DNA from: Pantoea allii
GTDB lineage: Bacteria > Pseudomonadota > Gammaproteobacteria > Enterobacterales > Enterobacteriaceae
Direction: 5' to 3'
NCBI RefSeq assembly: GCF_002307475.1
Contig: NZ_NTMH01000041.1
Location: forward strand, 45,306-109,305
DNA length: 64,000 bases
Shown here: positions 32,137-40,968 of the stretch, in pieces
Position numbering within the stretch: position 1 is the stretch's first letter
Layout of the letters: every line of letters starts with the position of its first letter
The notes under the pieces: generated by a model
Told to the model about the DNA's origin: nothing
Seen by the model: the letters and a program-made list of their open reading frames with translations, nothing else
Databases searched by the model: none
Translations under genes and position numbers: made by a program

Positions 32137-33162
32137 ATGAAAACCAGGCCGTCTCGCGCCACGATCAGCGATGTTGCTCACGCGGCAAAAACCGGTAAAA
32201 CCAGCGTCTCACGCTATTTAAACGGCGAGCAACATTTGCTCTCTGCCGATTTAAAAGCGCGCATCGAGCAGGCGATTAGCGATCTTAACTATCGGCCAAG
32301 TCAGATGGCGCGTGGCCTGAAACGCGGGCGTACCCGACTGATTGGCCTGATCATCGCCGATATTACGAATCCCTATTCTGTGGACGTGATGTGCGGCATT
32401 GAAGCCGCCTGCCGCGAATGTGGCTTTACATTGCTGATGTGTAATACCAATAACGAAGTCGATCTGGAGCAACATTACCTGCAGTTGCTGAGCAGCTATC
32501 AGGTTGAAGGCATTGTGGTCAATGCGGTTGGCATGCATGAAAAGGTCCTGAGCCGGTTACAACAGTCGTTGCTGCCCATGGTACTGATCGATCGAAAAAT
32601 CCCTGATTTCCCGTGCGATGTTGTCGGGCTGAATAATGCCGAAGCGGCAGAAACGGCCACTGGCCATCTTATTGATAACGGCTATGAGTCACTGCTGTTT
32701 CTCAGTGAACCGCTTGGAAGCGTGAATACGCGTCGGGAACGGCTACAGGCGTTTCGCCAGCGTTTGGCTGCGCATCCCGCGATCGTCCATGAGAACGCCG
32801 AGGTCGCGCTGCACCAACCGGAGCTGATGGATAACGTCCTGCGCGACTTTCATCAGCGCCATGCGGGAAAACGCTGTGCGGTAATGGTTGCCAATGGCGC
32901 GCTAACCCTGCAGGTGGCCCGCTCCCTCCAGCGCCTTGCGCTGCACTGGGGCAGCGACATTGGTCTGCTGGGATTTGACGAGCTTGAGTGGGCTGCATTG
33001 GCCGGGGTGGGTATTACCACCTTAAAGCAGCCGACCTGGCAAATCGGTTATCACGCGCTTGAGCGTCTAATTTCCCGTATCGACGGTCACGATCATCCCC
33101 CTTGCGAACAGGTTTTCTCGGGCGAACTGATTGTTCGCGGTTCCAGCCAACGCCTGCGCTGA
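32137..33162 (+). CDS. ptxS: LacI-family regulator PtxS of 2-ketogluconate use
   Basis: 341 residues. Helix-turn-helix at about residues 8-31 (TISDVAHAAKTGKTSVSRYLNG; KTGKTS is the variant seen in PtxS/KdgR-type proteins), hinge YRPSQMARGLKRGRT and effector domain. PtxS represses kgu genes and is released by 2-ketogluconate. The palindrome at 33238-33251, between this gene and kguE, closely matches the Pseudomonas PtxS operator. A terminator hairpin directly follows the gene. Confidence 0.85.
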   Translation: MKTRPSRATISDVAHAAKTGKTSVSRYLNGEQHLLSADLKARIEQAISDLNYRPSQMARGLKRGRTRLIGLIIADITNPYSVDVMCGIEAACRECGFTLLMCNTNNEVDLEQHYLQLLSSYQVEGIVVNAVGMHEKVLSRLQQSLLPMVLIDRKIPDFPCDVVGLNNAEAAETATGHLIDNGYESLLFLSEPLGSVNTRRERLQAFRQRLAAHPAIVHENAEVALHQPELMDNVLRDFHQRHAGKRCAVMVANGALTLQVARSLQRLALHWGSDIGLLGFDELEWAALAGVGITTLKQPTWQIGYHALERLISRIDGHDHPPCEQVFSGELIVRGSSQRLR

Positions 33163-33186
33163 TTTTCAGACTCTTCCTTTCGATTA

Positions 33187-33207
33187 CGTGCTCACTTCGT
33201 GAGCACG
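33187..33207 (+). terminator. Hairpin after ptxS
   Basis: CGTGCTCAC (33187-33195) and GTGAGCACG (33199-33207) form a perfect 9-base-pair stem with loop TTC, 24 bases past the ptxS stop, followed by loosely T-rich sequence. It separates ptxS from the kgu promoter. Confidence 0.6.
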
Positions 33208-33237
33208 ATCATAATTTCGCGTTTTGCCACTTTGCTT

Positions 33238-33251
33238 TGGAACCGGTTCCA
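33238..33251. promoter_or_regulatory. PtxS operator upstream of kguE
   Basis: Perfect palindrome TGGAACCGGTTCCA. The known Pseudomonas PtxS operator is TGAAACCGGTTTCA, differing by one base in each arm. It lies 50 bases before the kguE start, in the promoter region of the kgu operon. Confidence 0.85.
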
Positions 33252-33300
33252 TTTAACGTTTTTGTAACGCAAATGCCGATTTTCACATCAGGAGCCCGTA

Positions 33301-34050
33301 ATGAAGCCCGAAATCATCGTCGTGACCGCTGCTTATGGTCATCAACAGGTTGCTGCACTGGGCGGGCAGTTAGCGCTTTTGCCCATTATCCAGCAGGCCG
33401 GTGCCGACGGTGTGGAAATCCGCCGTGAACTGTGTGATGACACCACGCTAACGCATTTACCCGCGCTGGCGCAGGCGGCGCGGCAGCACCAGTTACGCGT
33501 CAGTTATTCGGTGCCCGACACCTTGTTCAGCGAGGACGGCAGGCTAAACCCACTGTTGAAAAGCTACTTTAGCGAAGCACTTCAGCTCAATGCACAACGG
33601 TTGAAAGTGGCGCTGGGAAACTTCACAGGTGCGCTGTACAGCGAAATGCTGCGTAAGCTTATGACGGAATATGGCATTCCCCTCACCGTAGAAAATGATC
33701 AAACGCGCTTTGGTAAGCAGCAGCCCATGTTGCGTTTCTTCAACGCTGCCCAGGAGGCGGCGCTGCCGATCGGCATGACGTTTGATATGGGCAACTGGTA
33801 CTGGACGGATGAAGACCCGCGTCAGGCGGCGGACCTGCTGGCGGGCCATGTGGGTTACGTGCATGTCAAAGCGGCGGCGCCGCAGGGAACCAGCTACCGC
33901 GCGATAGCGCTGGATGACGCTCCGCCTGGCTGGCAAAGCCTGTTACACCGGTTACCTGCAACAGCGCCTCGCGGCATTGAGTTTCCGCTGGAAGGCAACG
34001 ATTTGATTGCGGTTACGCGCCATTATGTGACGCTGCTGCGTAACGTCTGA
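33301..34050 (+). CDS. kguE: Sugar phosphate isomerase/epimerase-like protein KguE
   Basis: 249 residues, TIM-barrel of the AP endonuclease 2/xylose isomerase-like family; PLTVENDQTRFG and GMTFDMGNWYWTDEDP carry likely metal-binding Glu and Asp, and GYVHVKAA a histidine. It is the first gene of the 2-ketogluconate operon in Pseudomonas and enterobacteria; its exact reaction is not settled. CAGGAG gives a well-spaced start, and kguK follows after 9 bases. Confidence 0.88.
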   Translation: MKPEIIVVTAAYGHQQVAALGGQLALLPIIQQAGADGVEIRRELCDDTTLTHLPALAQAARQHQLRVSYSVPDTLFSEDGRLNPLLKSYFSEALQLNAQRLKVALGNFTGALYSEMLRKLMTEYGIPLTVENDQTRFGKQQPMLRFFNAAQEAALPIGMTFDMGNWYWTDEDPRQAADLLAGHVGYVHVKAAAPQGTSYRAIALDDAPPGWQSLLHRLPATAPRGIEFPLEGNDLIAVTRHYVTLLRNV

Positions 34051-34059
34051 GGAGTACAT

Positions 34060-35013
34060 ATGACAACCCATCCAAACGGCACGCTTGATGTGATCACCAT
34101 CGGTGAGGCCATGGCCATGTTTGTCGCCCGTGAAACGGGCGATTTGGCTGCTGTAGAAACCTTTGTTAAGCGCGCCGCTGGCGCTGAACTGAATGTGGCA
34201 ATCGGTCTGGCGCGCCTTGGCCTGAAAGTGGGCTGGGTAAGCCGCATTGGGCAGGACGCCTTTGGTCGCTTTATCTGTCAGGTGCTGGACAAGGAAAATA
34301 TTGACCACCGCCAGGTGATCGTCGACTCGCACTATCCCACCGGTTTCCAGCTTAAATCCAAAGTCGATGACGGTTCAGATCCGCGGGTGGAGTACTTCCG
34401 TAAAGGCTCCGCTGCCAGTCATCTGTCGCCAAAGGATTTTGACCACGACTATTTCGGTTCCGCGCGCCATTTGCATCTTAGCGGCGTGGCGGCGGCGATT
34501 TCAGACAGCTCGCTTGCGCTGACAAAGCATGCGGCTAAAGAGATGCGGGCACGAGGCAAAACTATTTCGTTTGACCCCAATCTGCGACCTGTGTTGTGGC
34601 GCAGCGAAGATGAAATGCGCAAGCAACTCAATCTGTTAGCGGAATACGCGGACTGGGTACTGCCTGGAGAAAAAGAGGGCTATATCTTAACCGGCTATCG
34701 TCAGCCGCAGGATATCGCCGATTTTTATCTCGATAAGGGCGTGAAAGCGGTCATCATTAAAACCGGTTGTGACGGTGCCTGGTACAAAACGGCCAGCGGT
34801 GAGCAGGGCCAGGTTGAGGCGATGAAAGTCGATAACGTCGTTGATACTGTGGGGGCGGGAGATGGTTTTGCCGTGGGTGTGGTGAGTGCGTTGCTGGAAG
34901 GGAAGCCACTGGTACAGGCGATTCGCCGGGGTAACAAAATAGGTTCACTGGCGATTCAGGTTATTGGCGATAGCGAAGGTTTGCCGACACGTCAGCAGTT
35001 AGGCGATGCGTAG
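34060..35013 (+). CDS. kguK: 2-ketogluconate kinase
   Basis: 317 residues of the PfkB/ribokinase family. The start VITIGEAMAMFVARETGDLA, substrate region RRAAGAELNVAIGLARLGLKVGWV-like segment (residues 35-60) and the C-terminal NVVDTVGAGDGFAVGVVSALLEG with the catalytic Asp are typical. It phosphorylates 2-ketogluconate to 2-keto-6-phosphogluconate in the cytoplasm. GAGGAG precedes the start; it sits between kguE and kguT. Confidence 0.92.
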   Translation: MTTHPNGTLDVITIGEAMAMFVARETGDLAAVETFVKRAAGAELNVAIGLARLGLKVGWVSRIGQDAFGRFICQVLDKENIDHRQVIVDSHYPTGFQLKSKVDDGSDPRVEYFRKGSAASHLSPKDFDHDYFGSARHLHLSGVAAAISDSSLALTKHAAKEMRARGKTISFDPNLRPVLWRSEDEMRKQLNLLAEYADWVLPGEKEGYILTGYRQPQDIADFYLDKGVKAVIIKTGCDGAWYKTASGEQGQVEAMKVDNVVDTVGAGDGFAVGVVSALLEGKPLVQAIRRGNKIGSLAIQVIGDSEGLPTRQQLGDA

Positions 35014-35046
35014 CCCAGCCCGCAAACACAGACAGAGGAGTTTCCG

Positions 35047-36327
35047 ATGAAAACGCAGACTATCGCGCCAAAACGCTGGTGGTTCATCATGCCCATCGTG
35101 TTTATTACTTACAGCCTTGCCTACCTTGACCGTGCAAATTTTAGTTTTGCGTCGGCAGCGGGCATTAATGACGATTTGGGCATCACGAAAGGCATGTCAT
35201 CATTACTGGGCGCCCTGTTCTTTCTGGGATATTTCTTTTTCCAGATCCCTGGGGCAATTTATGCCGAACGCCGCAGTGTAAAAAAACTGATTTTCTGGTG
35301 CCTGATTCTGTGGGGCGGCTGTGCTTCACTGACCGGTATCGTCAGTAACATTCCCATGCTTGCGGCCATTCGTTTTGTTCTTGGCGTTGTCGAAGCCGCC
35401 GTGATGCCCGCCATGCTGATTTATATCAGTAACTGGTTTACTAAATCTGAACGCTCGCGGGCCAATACCTTTCTGATCCTGGGCAATCCGGTCACGGTAT
35501 TGTGGATGTCAGTGGTGTCCGGTTATTTAATCGAGGCCTTCGGCTGGCGGGAAATGTTCATTTTTGAAGGCATTCCCGCGGTTATCTGGGCCGTGGCCTG
35601 GTGGTTCTTAGTGCAGGACAAACCGTCGCAGGCGCGCTGGATGAGTGATGCAGAAAAAGCCGCGCTGCAGGCTGAGCTGCAAAAAGAGCAGGAAAGTATT
35701 AAGGCGGTACGCAACTACGGCGAAGCCTTCCGCAACCGCAATGTCATCATTCTCTGTTTGCAATATTTTGCCTGGAGCATTGGCGTTTACGGTTTCGTAC
35801 TGTGGTTGCCTTCAATTTTGCGTAATGGCACTCAAATGGGCATGGTTGAAGCCGGCTGGCTGTCAGCCGTACCTTATCTGGCGGCCACCATTGCGATGGT
35901 GCTGGTTTCCTGGGCCTCAGACAAAACGCAAAACCGTAAGCTGTTTGTCTGGCCACTGTTGCTGATTGGTGCACTGGCGTTCCTGGGCTCGTATCTGGTC
36001 GGCTCCGGCAATTTCTGGCTATCCTATACATTACTGGTGATTGCGGGGGCGGCGATGTACGCGCCATATGGACCGTTCTTTGCCATTATTCCGGAAATGT
36101 TGCCGCGTAATGTCGCGGGTGGTGCAATGGCATTGATTAACAGTATGGGCGCGCTGGGTTCCTTTATCGGTTCCTGGATTGTGGGTTATCTGAATGGTGT
36201 GACCGGCAGTCCTTCTGCCTCCTATATCTTTATGGGCGGCGCGTTACTGCTGTCAGTGGTACTGACGCTTATCGTCAAACCCGCACAGAATAAGACGCCG
36301 CCGCTTCACGGGGCGAAACCGGCCTGA
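35047..36327 (+). CDS. kguT: 2-ketogluconate MFS transporter
   Basis: 426 residues, twelve-helix anion:cation symporter-type MFS carrier. SLAYLDRANFSFASAAGI in helix 1 and the GALFFLGYFFFQIPGAIYAER segment are the signature of the phthalate/glucarate/2-ketogluconate permease family. It imports 2-ketogluconate across the inner membrane. AGAGGAG precedes the ATG, 33 bases after kguK. Confidence 0.92.
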   Translation: MKTQTIAPKRWWFIMPIVFITYSLAYLDRANFSFASAAGINDDLGITKGMSSLLGALFFLGYFFFQIPGAIYAERRSVKKLIFWCLILWGGCASLTGIVSNIPMLAAIRFVLGVVEAAVMPAMLIYISNWFTKSERSRANTFLILGNPVTVLWMSVVSGYLIEAFGWREMFIFEGIPAVIWAVAWWFLVQDKPSQARWMSDAEKAALQAELQKEQESIKAVRNYGEAFRNRNVIILCLQYFAWSIGVYGFVLWLPSILRNGTQMGMVEAGWLSAVPYLAATIAMVLVSWASDKTQNRKLFVWPLLLIGALAFLGSYLVGSGNFWLSYTLLVIAGAAMYAPYGPFFAIIPEMLPRNVAGGAMALINSMGALGSFIGSWIVGYLNGVTGSPSASYIFMGGALLLSVVLTLIVKPAQNKTPPLHGAKPA

Positions 36328-36398
36328 AAGCGTAAGCGTTAGCACCTTCTCCGGGCGACCTTAGCGTTGCCCGTCATTCATTTACAGGGAGCTATCTG

Positions 36399-37373
36399 AT
36401 GAAACCCGCCGTCATTCTCTATAAAAAATTGCCTGACGATCTGCGTGCGCGCCTTGCAGAACATGCCACGGTGACCGAAATCGACGATCTGTCGCCAGAA
36501 AGCCAGCAGCAGCATGAAAAGGCGCTGCAACAGGCCGAAGGATTATTAGGCTCGGGCGGTAAAGTCAATGAGGCGCTGCTGGCAAAAATGCCTAAGCTAC
36601 GGGCCTGTTCCAGCGTTTCTGTGGGCTATGACAACTTTGATGTAGATGCGCTAAATCAACGTGGCGTGGTGCTAATGCATACGCCAACGGTGCTGACAGA
36701 AACAGTCGCTGATACCATTATGGCGCTGGTCCTCAGCAGCGCACGACGCATTCCGGAACTGGATGCCTGGGTAAAGGCGGGTAACTGGCAAAAAGGCATT
36801 GGCCCGGATCGCTTTGGCACCGATGTGCACCATAAAACCTTGGGAATCCTTGGGATGGGCCGCATTGGAATGGCGCTGGCCCAGCGGGCGCATTTCGGTT
36901 TTGGCATGAAAATTATCTACCAGGCTCGCCGCCAGCATGAGCAGGCCGAATCACAGTTCGCGGCGCAACGCTGTGAATTGGAAACGCTGCTAAAACAGAG
37001 CGACTTTGTCTGCATCAGTCTGCCGCTGACCGAAGAAACCCACCATTTGATTGGCGCGGAACAGTTAAAGCTGATGAAGCCTGATGCCATACTGATCAAT
37101 GCCGGTCGTGGCCCGGTGGTGGATGAAAAGGCGCTGATTGCCGCCCTGCAGGACGGTACTATTCGTGCCGCCGGACTGGATGTGTTCGAGAAAGAGCCCT
37201 TACCCACTGACTCGCCACTGCTGTCGTTGCCGAATGTGGTGACGCTGCCGCACATTGGTTCAGCAACCCATGAAACCCGATACGGGATGATGCAGGATGC
37301 GGTAGAAAATCTGATCGCAGCGCTGAACGGCAAGGTAGAAAAAAACTGCGTTAATCCGCATGTGCTGACGTAA
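36399..37373 (+). CDS. ghrB: 2-ketoaldonate/glyoxylate reductase GhrB, in the kguD position
   Basis: 324 residues, nearly colinear with E. coli GhrB. NAD(P)-binding GMGRIGMALAQRAHFGFGM (about 151-169), catalytic Arg in NAGRGPVVDEKAL, Glu in EKEPLP and His in LPHIGSATHETRYGM are all visible. GhrB reduces glyoxylate, hydroxypyruvate and 2-ketogluconate; the kgu pathway's last enzyme KguD is a member of this family, so here it may reduce 2-ketogluconate or its 6-phosphate to the gluconate form. It follows kguT by 71 bases with CAGGGAG upstream. In E. coli ghrB adjoins yiaD, so the kgu genes sit between them here. Confidence 0.9.
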   Translation: MKPAVILYKKLPDDLRARLAEHATVTEIDDLSPESQQQHEKALQQAEGLLGSGGKVNEALLAKMPKLRACSSVSVGYDNFDVDALNQRGVVLMHTPTVLTETVADTIMALVLSSARRIPELDAWVKAGNWQKGIGPDRFGTDVHHKTLGILGMGRIGMALAQRAHFGFGMKIIYQARRQHEQAESQFAAQRCELETLLKQSDFVCISLPLTEETHHLIGAEQLKLMKPDAILINAGRGPVVDEKALIAALQDGTIRAAGLDVFEKEPLPTDSPLLSLPNVVTLPHIGSATHETRYGMMQDAVENLIAALNGKVEKNCVNPHVLT

Positions 37374-37392
37374 TCCCTACGGCTTTCCATTG

Positions 37393-37411
37393 CGCCCGCC
37401 GGGAGCGGGCG
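37393..37411 (+). terminator. Hairpin at the end of the kgu operon
   Basis: CGCCCGC (37393-37399) and GCGGGCG (37405-37411) with loop CGGGA, 19 bases past the ghrB stop. The following TTATGG is only weakly T-rich. Confidence 0.55.
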
Positions 37412-37454
37412 TTATGGTGGTTCACCCATTCTTTATTACAAATTTTTAACCGTT

Positions 37455-38705
37455 ATGGCCTTTTCTCAGTTCGGCGACAAATTTACTCAGCATTCTGGCA
37501 TCTCACGTCTGATGGAAGACATGGGCGCAGGCTTACGTACGCCTGGCACTATCATGCTCGGCGGCGGCAATCCTGCGCAGATCCCGGCAATGAACGACTA
37601 TTTTCAGCAGTTGCTGCAGCATATGCATGATGAGGGCAAGCTGAGTGAGGCCCTGTGCAATTACGATGGCCCACGCGGTAAAGCGGTGCTGCTGGATGCG
37701 CTGGCGGCGATGCTGCGCGAGCAGCCTGGCTGGTCCATCACTGCACAGAATATCGCCCTGACCAATGGTAGCCAGAGCGCGTTTTTCTATCTGTTTAATC
37801 TGTTTGCGGGACGCCGCAGTGACGGCAGCAAAAAACGTGTGCTGTTCCCACTGGCACCAGAATACCTGGGTTATGCCGATGCGGGCCTGGATGAGGACCT
37901 GTTTATTTCGGCTAAACCGAATATTGAGTTGTTGCCGGAAGGACAGTTCAAGTATCACGTCGATTTTGAACATTTACCTATGAATGACGACGTCGGCCTG
38001 ATTTGTGTCTCACGCCCAACGAATCCCACCGGCAATGTGATTACTGATGATGAGCTGCTGCAGTTGGATGCGCTGGCGCAGCAGCATGAGGTTCCGCTAC
38101 TGATCGACAATGCTTATGGTGTGCCGTTTCCGGGCATTATTTTTAGCGATGTCCGGCCTCTGTGGAATCCCAATATCATTCTTTGCATGAGTCTGTCCAA
38201 GCTCGGTCTGCCTGGCGCACGCTGCGGCATTATCATCGCTGATGAAAGCACCATTGCGGCGATTGGCAACATGAACGGCATTATCAGCCTGGCACCAGGC
38301 AGTATTGGCCCGGCCATCGCCTGTGAAATGATCCAGCGTGGCGATTTGCTGCGACTGTCTGAAGCGGTGATCAAGCCTTTCTATCAGGACAAGGTTAGGC
38401 AGACGATCGCCATTATTCGTCGTTACTTAACTGCGGATCGCTGCCTGATACATAAACCCGAAGGGGCAATTTTCCTCTGGCTGTGGTTTCGCGATTTGCC
38501 GATCAGTACGGAGTTGCTGTATCAACGACTTAAGGCGCGAGGTGTGCTGATGGTACCCGGACACTTTTTCTTCCCTGGGCTGGAACATGACTGGCCGCAC
38601 ACACATCAGTGCATGCGTATGAACTATGTGCCGGATGCTGAAAATATTGAAAAAGCGGTACAGATTCTTGCAGAAGAAGTGGAAAACGCCTGGCGCGACA
38701 GCTGA
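37455..38705 (+). CDS. avtA: Valine-pyruvate aminotransferase AvtA
   Basis: 416 residues, class I PLP-dependent aminotransferase (transaminase C) that makes valine from 2-ketoisovalerate with alanine as donor. SRPTNPTGN, the PLP-contacting DNAYGVPFPGI, and the catalytic lysine in SLSKLGLPGAR are present. The start MAFSQFGDKFTQHSGISRLM is diagnostic. It is monocistronic between the kgu operon and eamA; the upstream ribosome-binding site is weak. Confidence 0.95.
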   Translation: MAFSQFGDKFTQHSGISRLMEDMGAGLRTPGTIMLGGGNPAQIPAMNDYFQQLLQHMHDEGKLSEALCNYDGPRGKAVLLDALAAMLREQPGWSITAQNIALTNGSQSAFFYLFNLFAGRRSDGSKKRVLFPLAPEYLGYADAGLDEDLFISAKPNIELLPEGQFKYHVDFEHLPMNDDVGLICVSRPTNPTGNVITDDELLQLDALAQQHEVPLLIDNAYGVPFPGIIFSDVRPLWNPNIILCMSLSKLGLPGARCGIIIADESTIAAIGNMNGIISLAPGSIGPAIACEMIQRGDLLRLSEAVIKPFYQDKVRQTIAIIRRYLTADRCLIHKPEGAIFLWLWFRDLPISTELLYQRLKARGVLMVPGHFFFPGLEHDWPHTHQCMRMNYVPDAENIEKAVQILAEEVENAWRDS

Positions 38706-38879
38706 TTTTGCGGCTGCATCATCATAAAAGGCCGCCGTGTGCCCATGGCTAACCTGTGCTTTAACGTGACGCTGCCTCAACCTGGTGTTGCCGGGCAGTA
38801 GACGACTATTTTTGCATTATCGGTCAACGCGGTTGGGCTCATGGCTGTTGTGGCCTGAGACGAGCAAAAGGAGTGTGCT

Positions 38880-39791
38880 GTGTCGGGAAAAGATATGCTG
38901 TTGGCCCTTTGTGTGGTGGTTGCCTGGGGCGTGAACTTTGTGGTGATCAAACTGGGCCTGCAGAATATGCCGCCCTTCTTGCTGGCCGGACTGCGTTTTG
39001 CTCTGGTCGCCTTTCCCGCCATTTTGCTGGTGCGTCGTCCTGCCGTACCACTGCGCTGGATTTTACTGTACGGCATGACCATCAGTTTTGGGCAGTTTGC
39101 GTTTCTGTTTTTGGCGATCAAGCTGGGCATGCCGGCAGGCCTGGCCTCGCTGGTGCTTCAGGCACAGGCGTTCTTTACGTTGCTACTCGGGGCGCTGTTT
39201 CTGGCAGAGAAACTCCGCTGGAATCATATCGTGGGTATTATTATCGCCACTCTGGGTATGTTTTTGTTGGCGACCTCGGGAATGGCGGGCCAGAGTGCAG
39301 CCGGTATTACGCTGACGACGATGATGCTGATGCTGGCGGCGGCGTTCTCCTGGGGACTGGGCAATATCACCAATAAGATCATTACGCGTCACTATCCCGT
39401 ACCGGTGATGTCATTGGTGGTCTGGAGCGCCCTGGTTCCGGTTCTTCCTTTTATTGGCTGTTCGCTGCTGTTCGACGGTGAATCGGCGATAATGAGTAGT
39501 CTGACGCAGATTAACCTGCAAACGATACTGGCGCTCGTTTATCTGGCGTTTGTCGCGACCATTATGGGCTACGGCATCTGGAGTACCTTGCTCAGCCGCT
39601 ATGAAACATGGCGCGTTGCGCCGTTGTCTCTGCTGGTGCCTGTGGTGGGGATCGTCAGTGCGGCCTTGTTGTTGGGGGAAACGCTATCACTCCAGCAGGT
39701 TGTGGGCGCAGCGGTAATTATTGTCGGGCTCCTGGTGAATATGTTTGGTGGCATGATCAGGCAGCGATGGTTTATGCGTTCGCAAACATAA
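38880..39791 (+). CDS. eamA: EamA cysteine/O-acetylserine exporter
   Basis: 303 residues, ten-helix drug/metabolite transporter made of two EamA repeats. The start SGKDMLLALCVVVAWGVNFVVIKLGL and GLASLVLQAQAFFTLLLGALFLAE closely follow E. coli EamA (YdeD), which exports cysteine-pathway metabolites. It begins with GTG at 38880, supported by AAAAGGAG six bases upstream. Confidence 0.9.
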   Translation: MSGKDMLLALCVVVAWGVNFVVIKLGLQNMPPFLLAGLRFALVAFPAILLVRRPAVPLRWILLYGMTISFGQFAFLFLAIKLGMPAGLASLVLQAQAFFTLLLGALFLAEKLRWNHIVGIIIATLGMFLLATSGMAGQSAAGITLTTMMLMLAAAFSWGLGNITNKIITRHYPVPVMSLVVWSALVPVLPFIGCSLLFDGESAIMSSLTQINLQTILALVYLAFVATIMGYGIWSTLLSRYETWRVAPLSLLVPVVGIVSAALLLGETLSLQQVVGAAVIIVGLLVNMFGGMIRQRWFMRSQT

Positions 39792-39818
39792 ATCATCCGG
39801 CTGAGAGTGCAGGCATCT

Positions 39819-40225
39819 GACGAGCGTACCATCTCCATCAGCGCGATCTCGCCGATCTGATGGACAGACTTGTCCCTGTGCTGCTGTCCGGTTATCTTTC
39901 ATCATCACAGGTCGTATCCTTAGTACATTATATTATGCAGGCGGGGGAAACCCTGGCCGTCGAGGCTTTTATCCAGGAACTCGCCCGGCGGGTACCGCAA
40001 CACGGAGACGCGCTAATGACTATCGCACAGCAGCTTGAACAAAAAGGCATTCAGAAAGGCATTCAGAAAGGCATTGAGCGAGGGATTCAGCTCGGACGAC
40101 AGGAAGGCCGCAATGAAGGTAAACGCGAAGTCGCGCGAACCATGCTGCAGAATGGTCTCGATCTCTCTACCGTAATGAAAATGACGGGCCTGAGCGAAGA
40201 AGAGCTGGCACAGATTCAGCACTGA
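39819..40225 (+). pseudogene. Rpn-family recombination-promoting nuclease, C-terminal remnant
   Basis: The frame reads HQRDLADLMDRLVPVLLSGYLSS and continues to the repetitive tail KGIQKGIQKGIERGIQLGRQEG, the usual C-terminal half of Rpn/YhgA (transposase_31) proteins. The N-terminal PD-(D/E)XK nuclease domain, about 150-170 residues, is missing: a stop occurs 14 codons upstream of the first ATG (39860) and the eamA gene ends directly before. It is therefore a 5'-deleted pseudogene. Confidence 0.75.
40043..40090 (+). repeat. 12-base tandem repeat in the Rpn remnant
   Basis: Two exact copies of AAAGGCATTCAG (40043-40066), one AAAGGCATTGAG (40067-40078) and one degenerate CGAGGGATTCAG (40079-40090), encoding KGIQ-type tetrapeptides. 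Such in-frame tracts are typical of Rpn C-termini and can change length by slippage. Confidence 0.85.
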
Positions 40226-40380
40226 TTTTACGCCACCGCAACGTGCTCCATGAGGCTATTGCAAACCTGATGCCTCATTATGCTTCGCTTTGCCCGTTCC
40301 CGCGTCAGTCGCCGCATCGCCCTGATACACGCTTCAACGAGGCAGGGCTGCAAAACGTCTTTATTGCCAATGTCATCCAT

Positions 40381-40415
40381 AAAAAAACGGCCACAGCAGC
40401 AATGCTGTGGTCGTT
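40381..40415 (-). terminator. Rho-independent terminator of ibpA
   Basis: Read on the minus strand, AACGACCACAGCA pairs with TGCTGTGGCCGTT with one mismatch and is followed by a run of seven T. It ends 30 bases past the ibpA stop, showing that ibpA is transcribed alone and that no ibpB follows. Confidence 0.88.
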
Positions 40416-40445
40416 CTCCAGAATGACTTAGCCGTTACGGCCGTT

Positions 40446-40862
40446 TTATTTCAGAATTTCAATCCGGCGTGGTTTTGCTTCTTCAGGCACCAGACGCTCA
40501 AGATCAATGCTCAATAACCCATTTTCCAGACGCGCATCACGCACGACGATATGGTCAGCCAGCTGGAATTTGCGCTCGAAATTACGCTCGGCGATGCCCT
40601 GATAGAGATACTTACGTTCAGTCTGCTCTTCTGGATGGGCACCACGCACGATCAGCACGTTATCGTGGGCAGTAATATCAAGTTCACTCTGGGCAAAACC
40701 GGCCACCGCGATGGTAATGCGATAATGGTTTTCATCAACCAGTTCGACATTATAAGGAGGATAACCCCCGTTGCTCTGATTTTGATTGGACTCAAGCAGG
40801 TTGAACAAACGATCAAAACCGATAGCAGAGCGATAAAGTGGAGACAGATCAAAGTTACGCAT
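40446..40862 (-). CDS. ibpA: Small heat shock protein IbpA
   Basis: 138 residues from the ATG at 40862 (MRNFDLSPLYRSAIGFDRL). The alpha-crystallin domain covers about residues 38-122 (YNVELVDENHYRITIAVAGF to the GLLSIDLER strand) and the C-terminal IEIL motif needed for oligomer assembly is present. It binds unfolding proteins during heat stress for later DnaK/ClpB rescue. It has its own sigma-32 promoter, RNA thermometer and terminator. ibpB, the partner gene in E. coli, is absent, as known for Erwiniaceae. yidQ is divergent upstream, as in E. coli. Confidence 0.96.
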   Translation of the reverse strand: MRNFDLSPLYRSAIGFDRLFNLLESNQNQSNGGYPPYNVELVDENHYRITIAVAGFAQSELDITAHDNVLIVRGAHPEEQTERKYLYQGIAERNFERKFQLADHIVVRDARLENGLLSIDLERLVPEEAKPRRIEILK

Positions 40863-40890
40863 AAAAATACTCCTGAATGTCAGCAAGTTT
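40863..40890 (-). promoter_or_regulatory. ROSE-type RNA thermometer in the ibpA leader
   Basis: In the minus-strand leader, ACUUGCUGA and UCAGGAGU form a hairpin around CAU (40869-40888). The stem pairs the AGGAG ribosome-binding site with UUGCU, leaving one bulged G, the hallmark of ROSE elements. Heat would melt it and expose the ribosome-binding site just before the ATG at 40862. The complete thermometer probably extends into the upstream leader. Confidence 0.85.
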
Positions 40891-40968
40891 TGGCAACCTT
40901 CCAGCAGTGGACAGGTTGTGTCGTACCGCATTGCCCCTTACGGCGGCAACCTTAACGGCCTGCTATAA

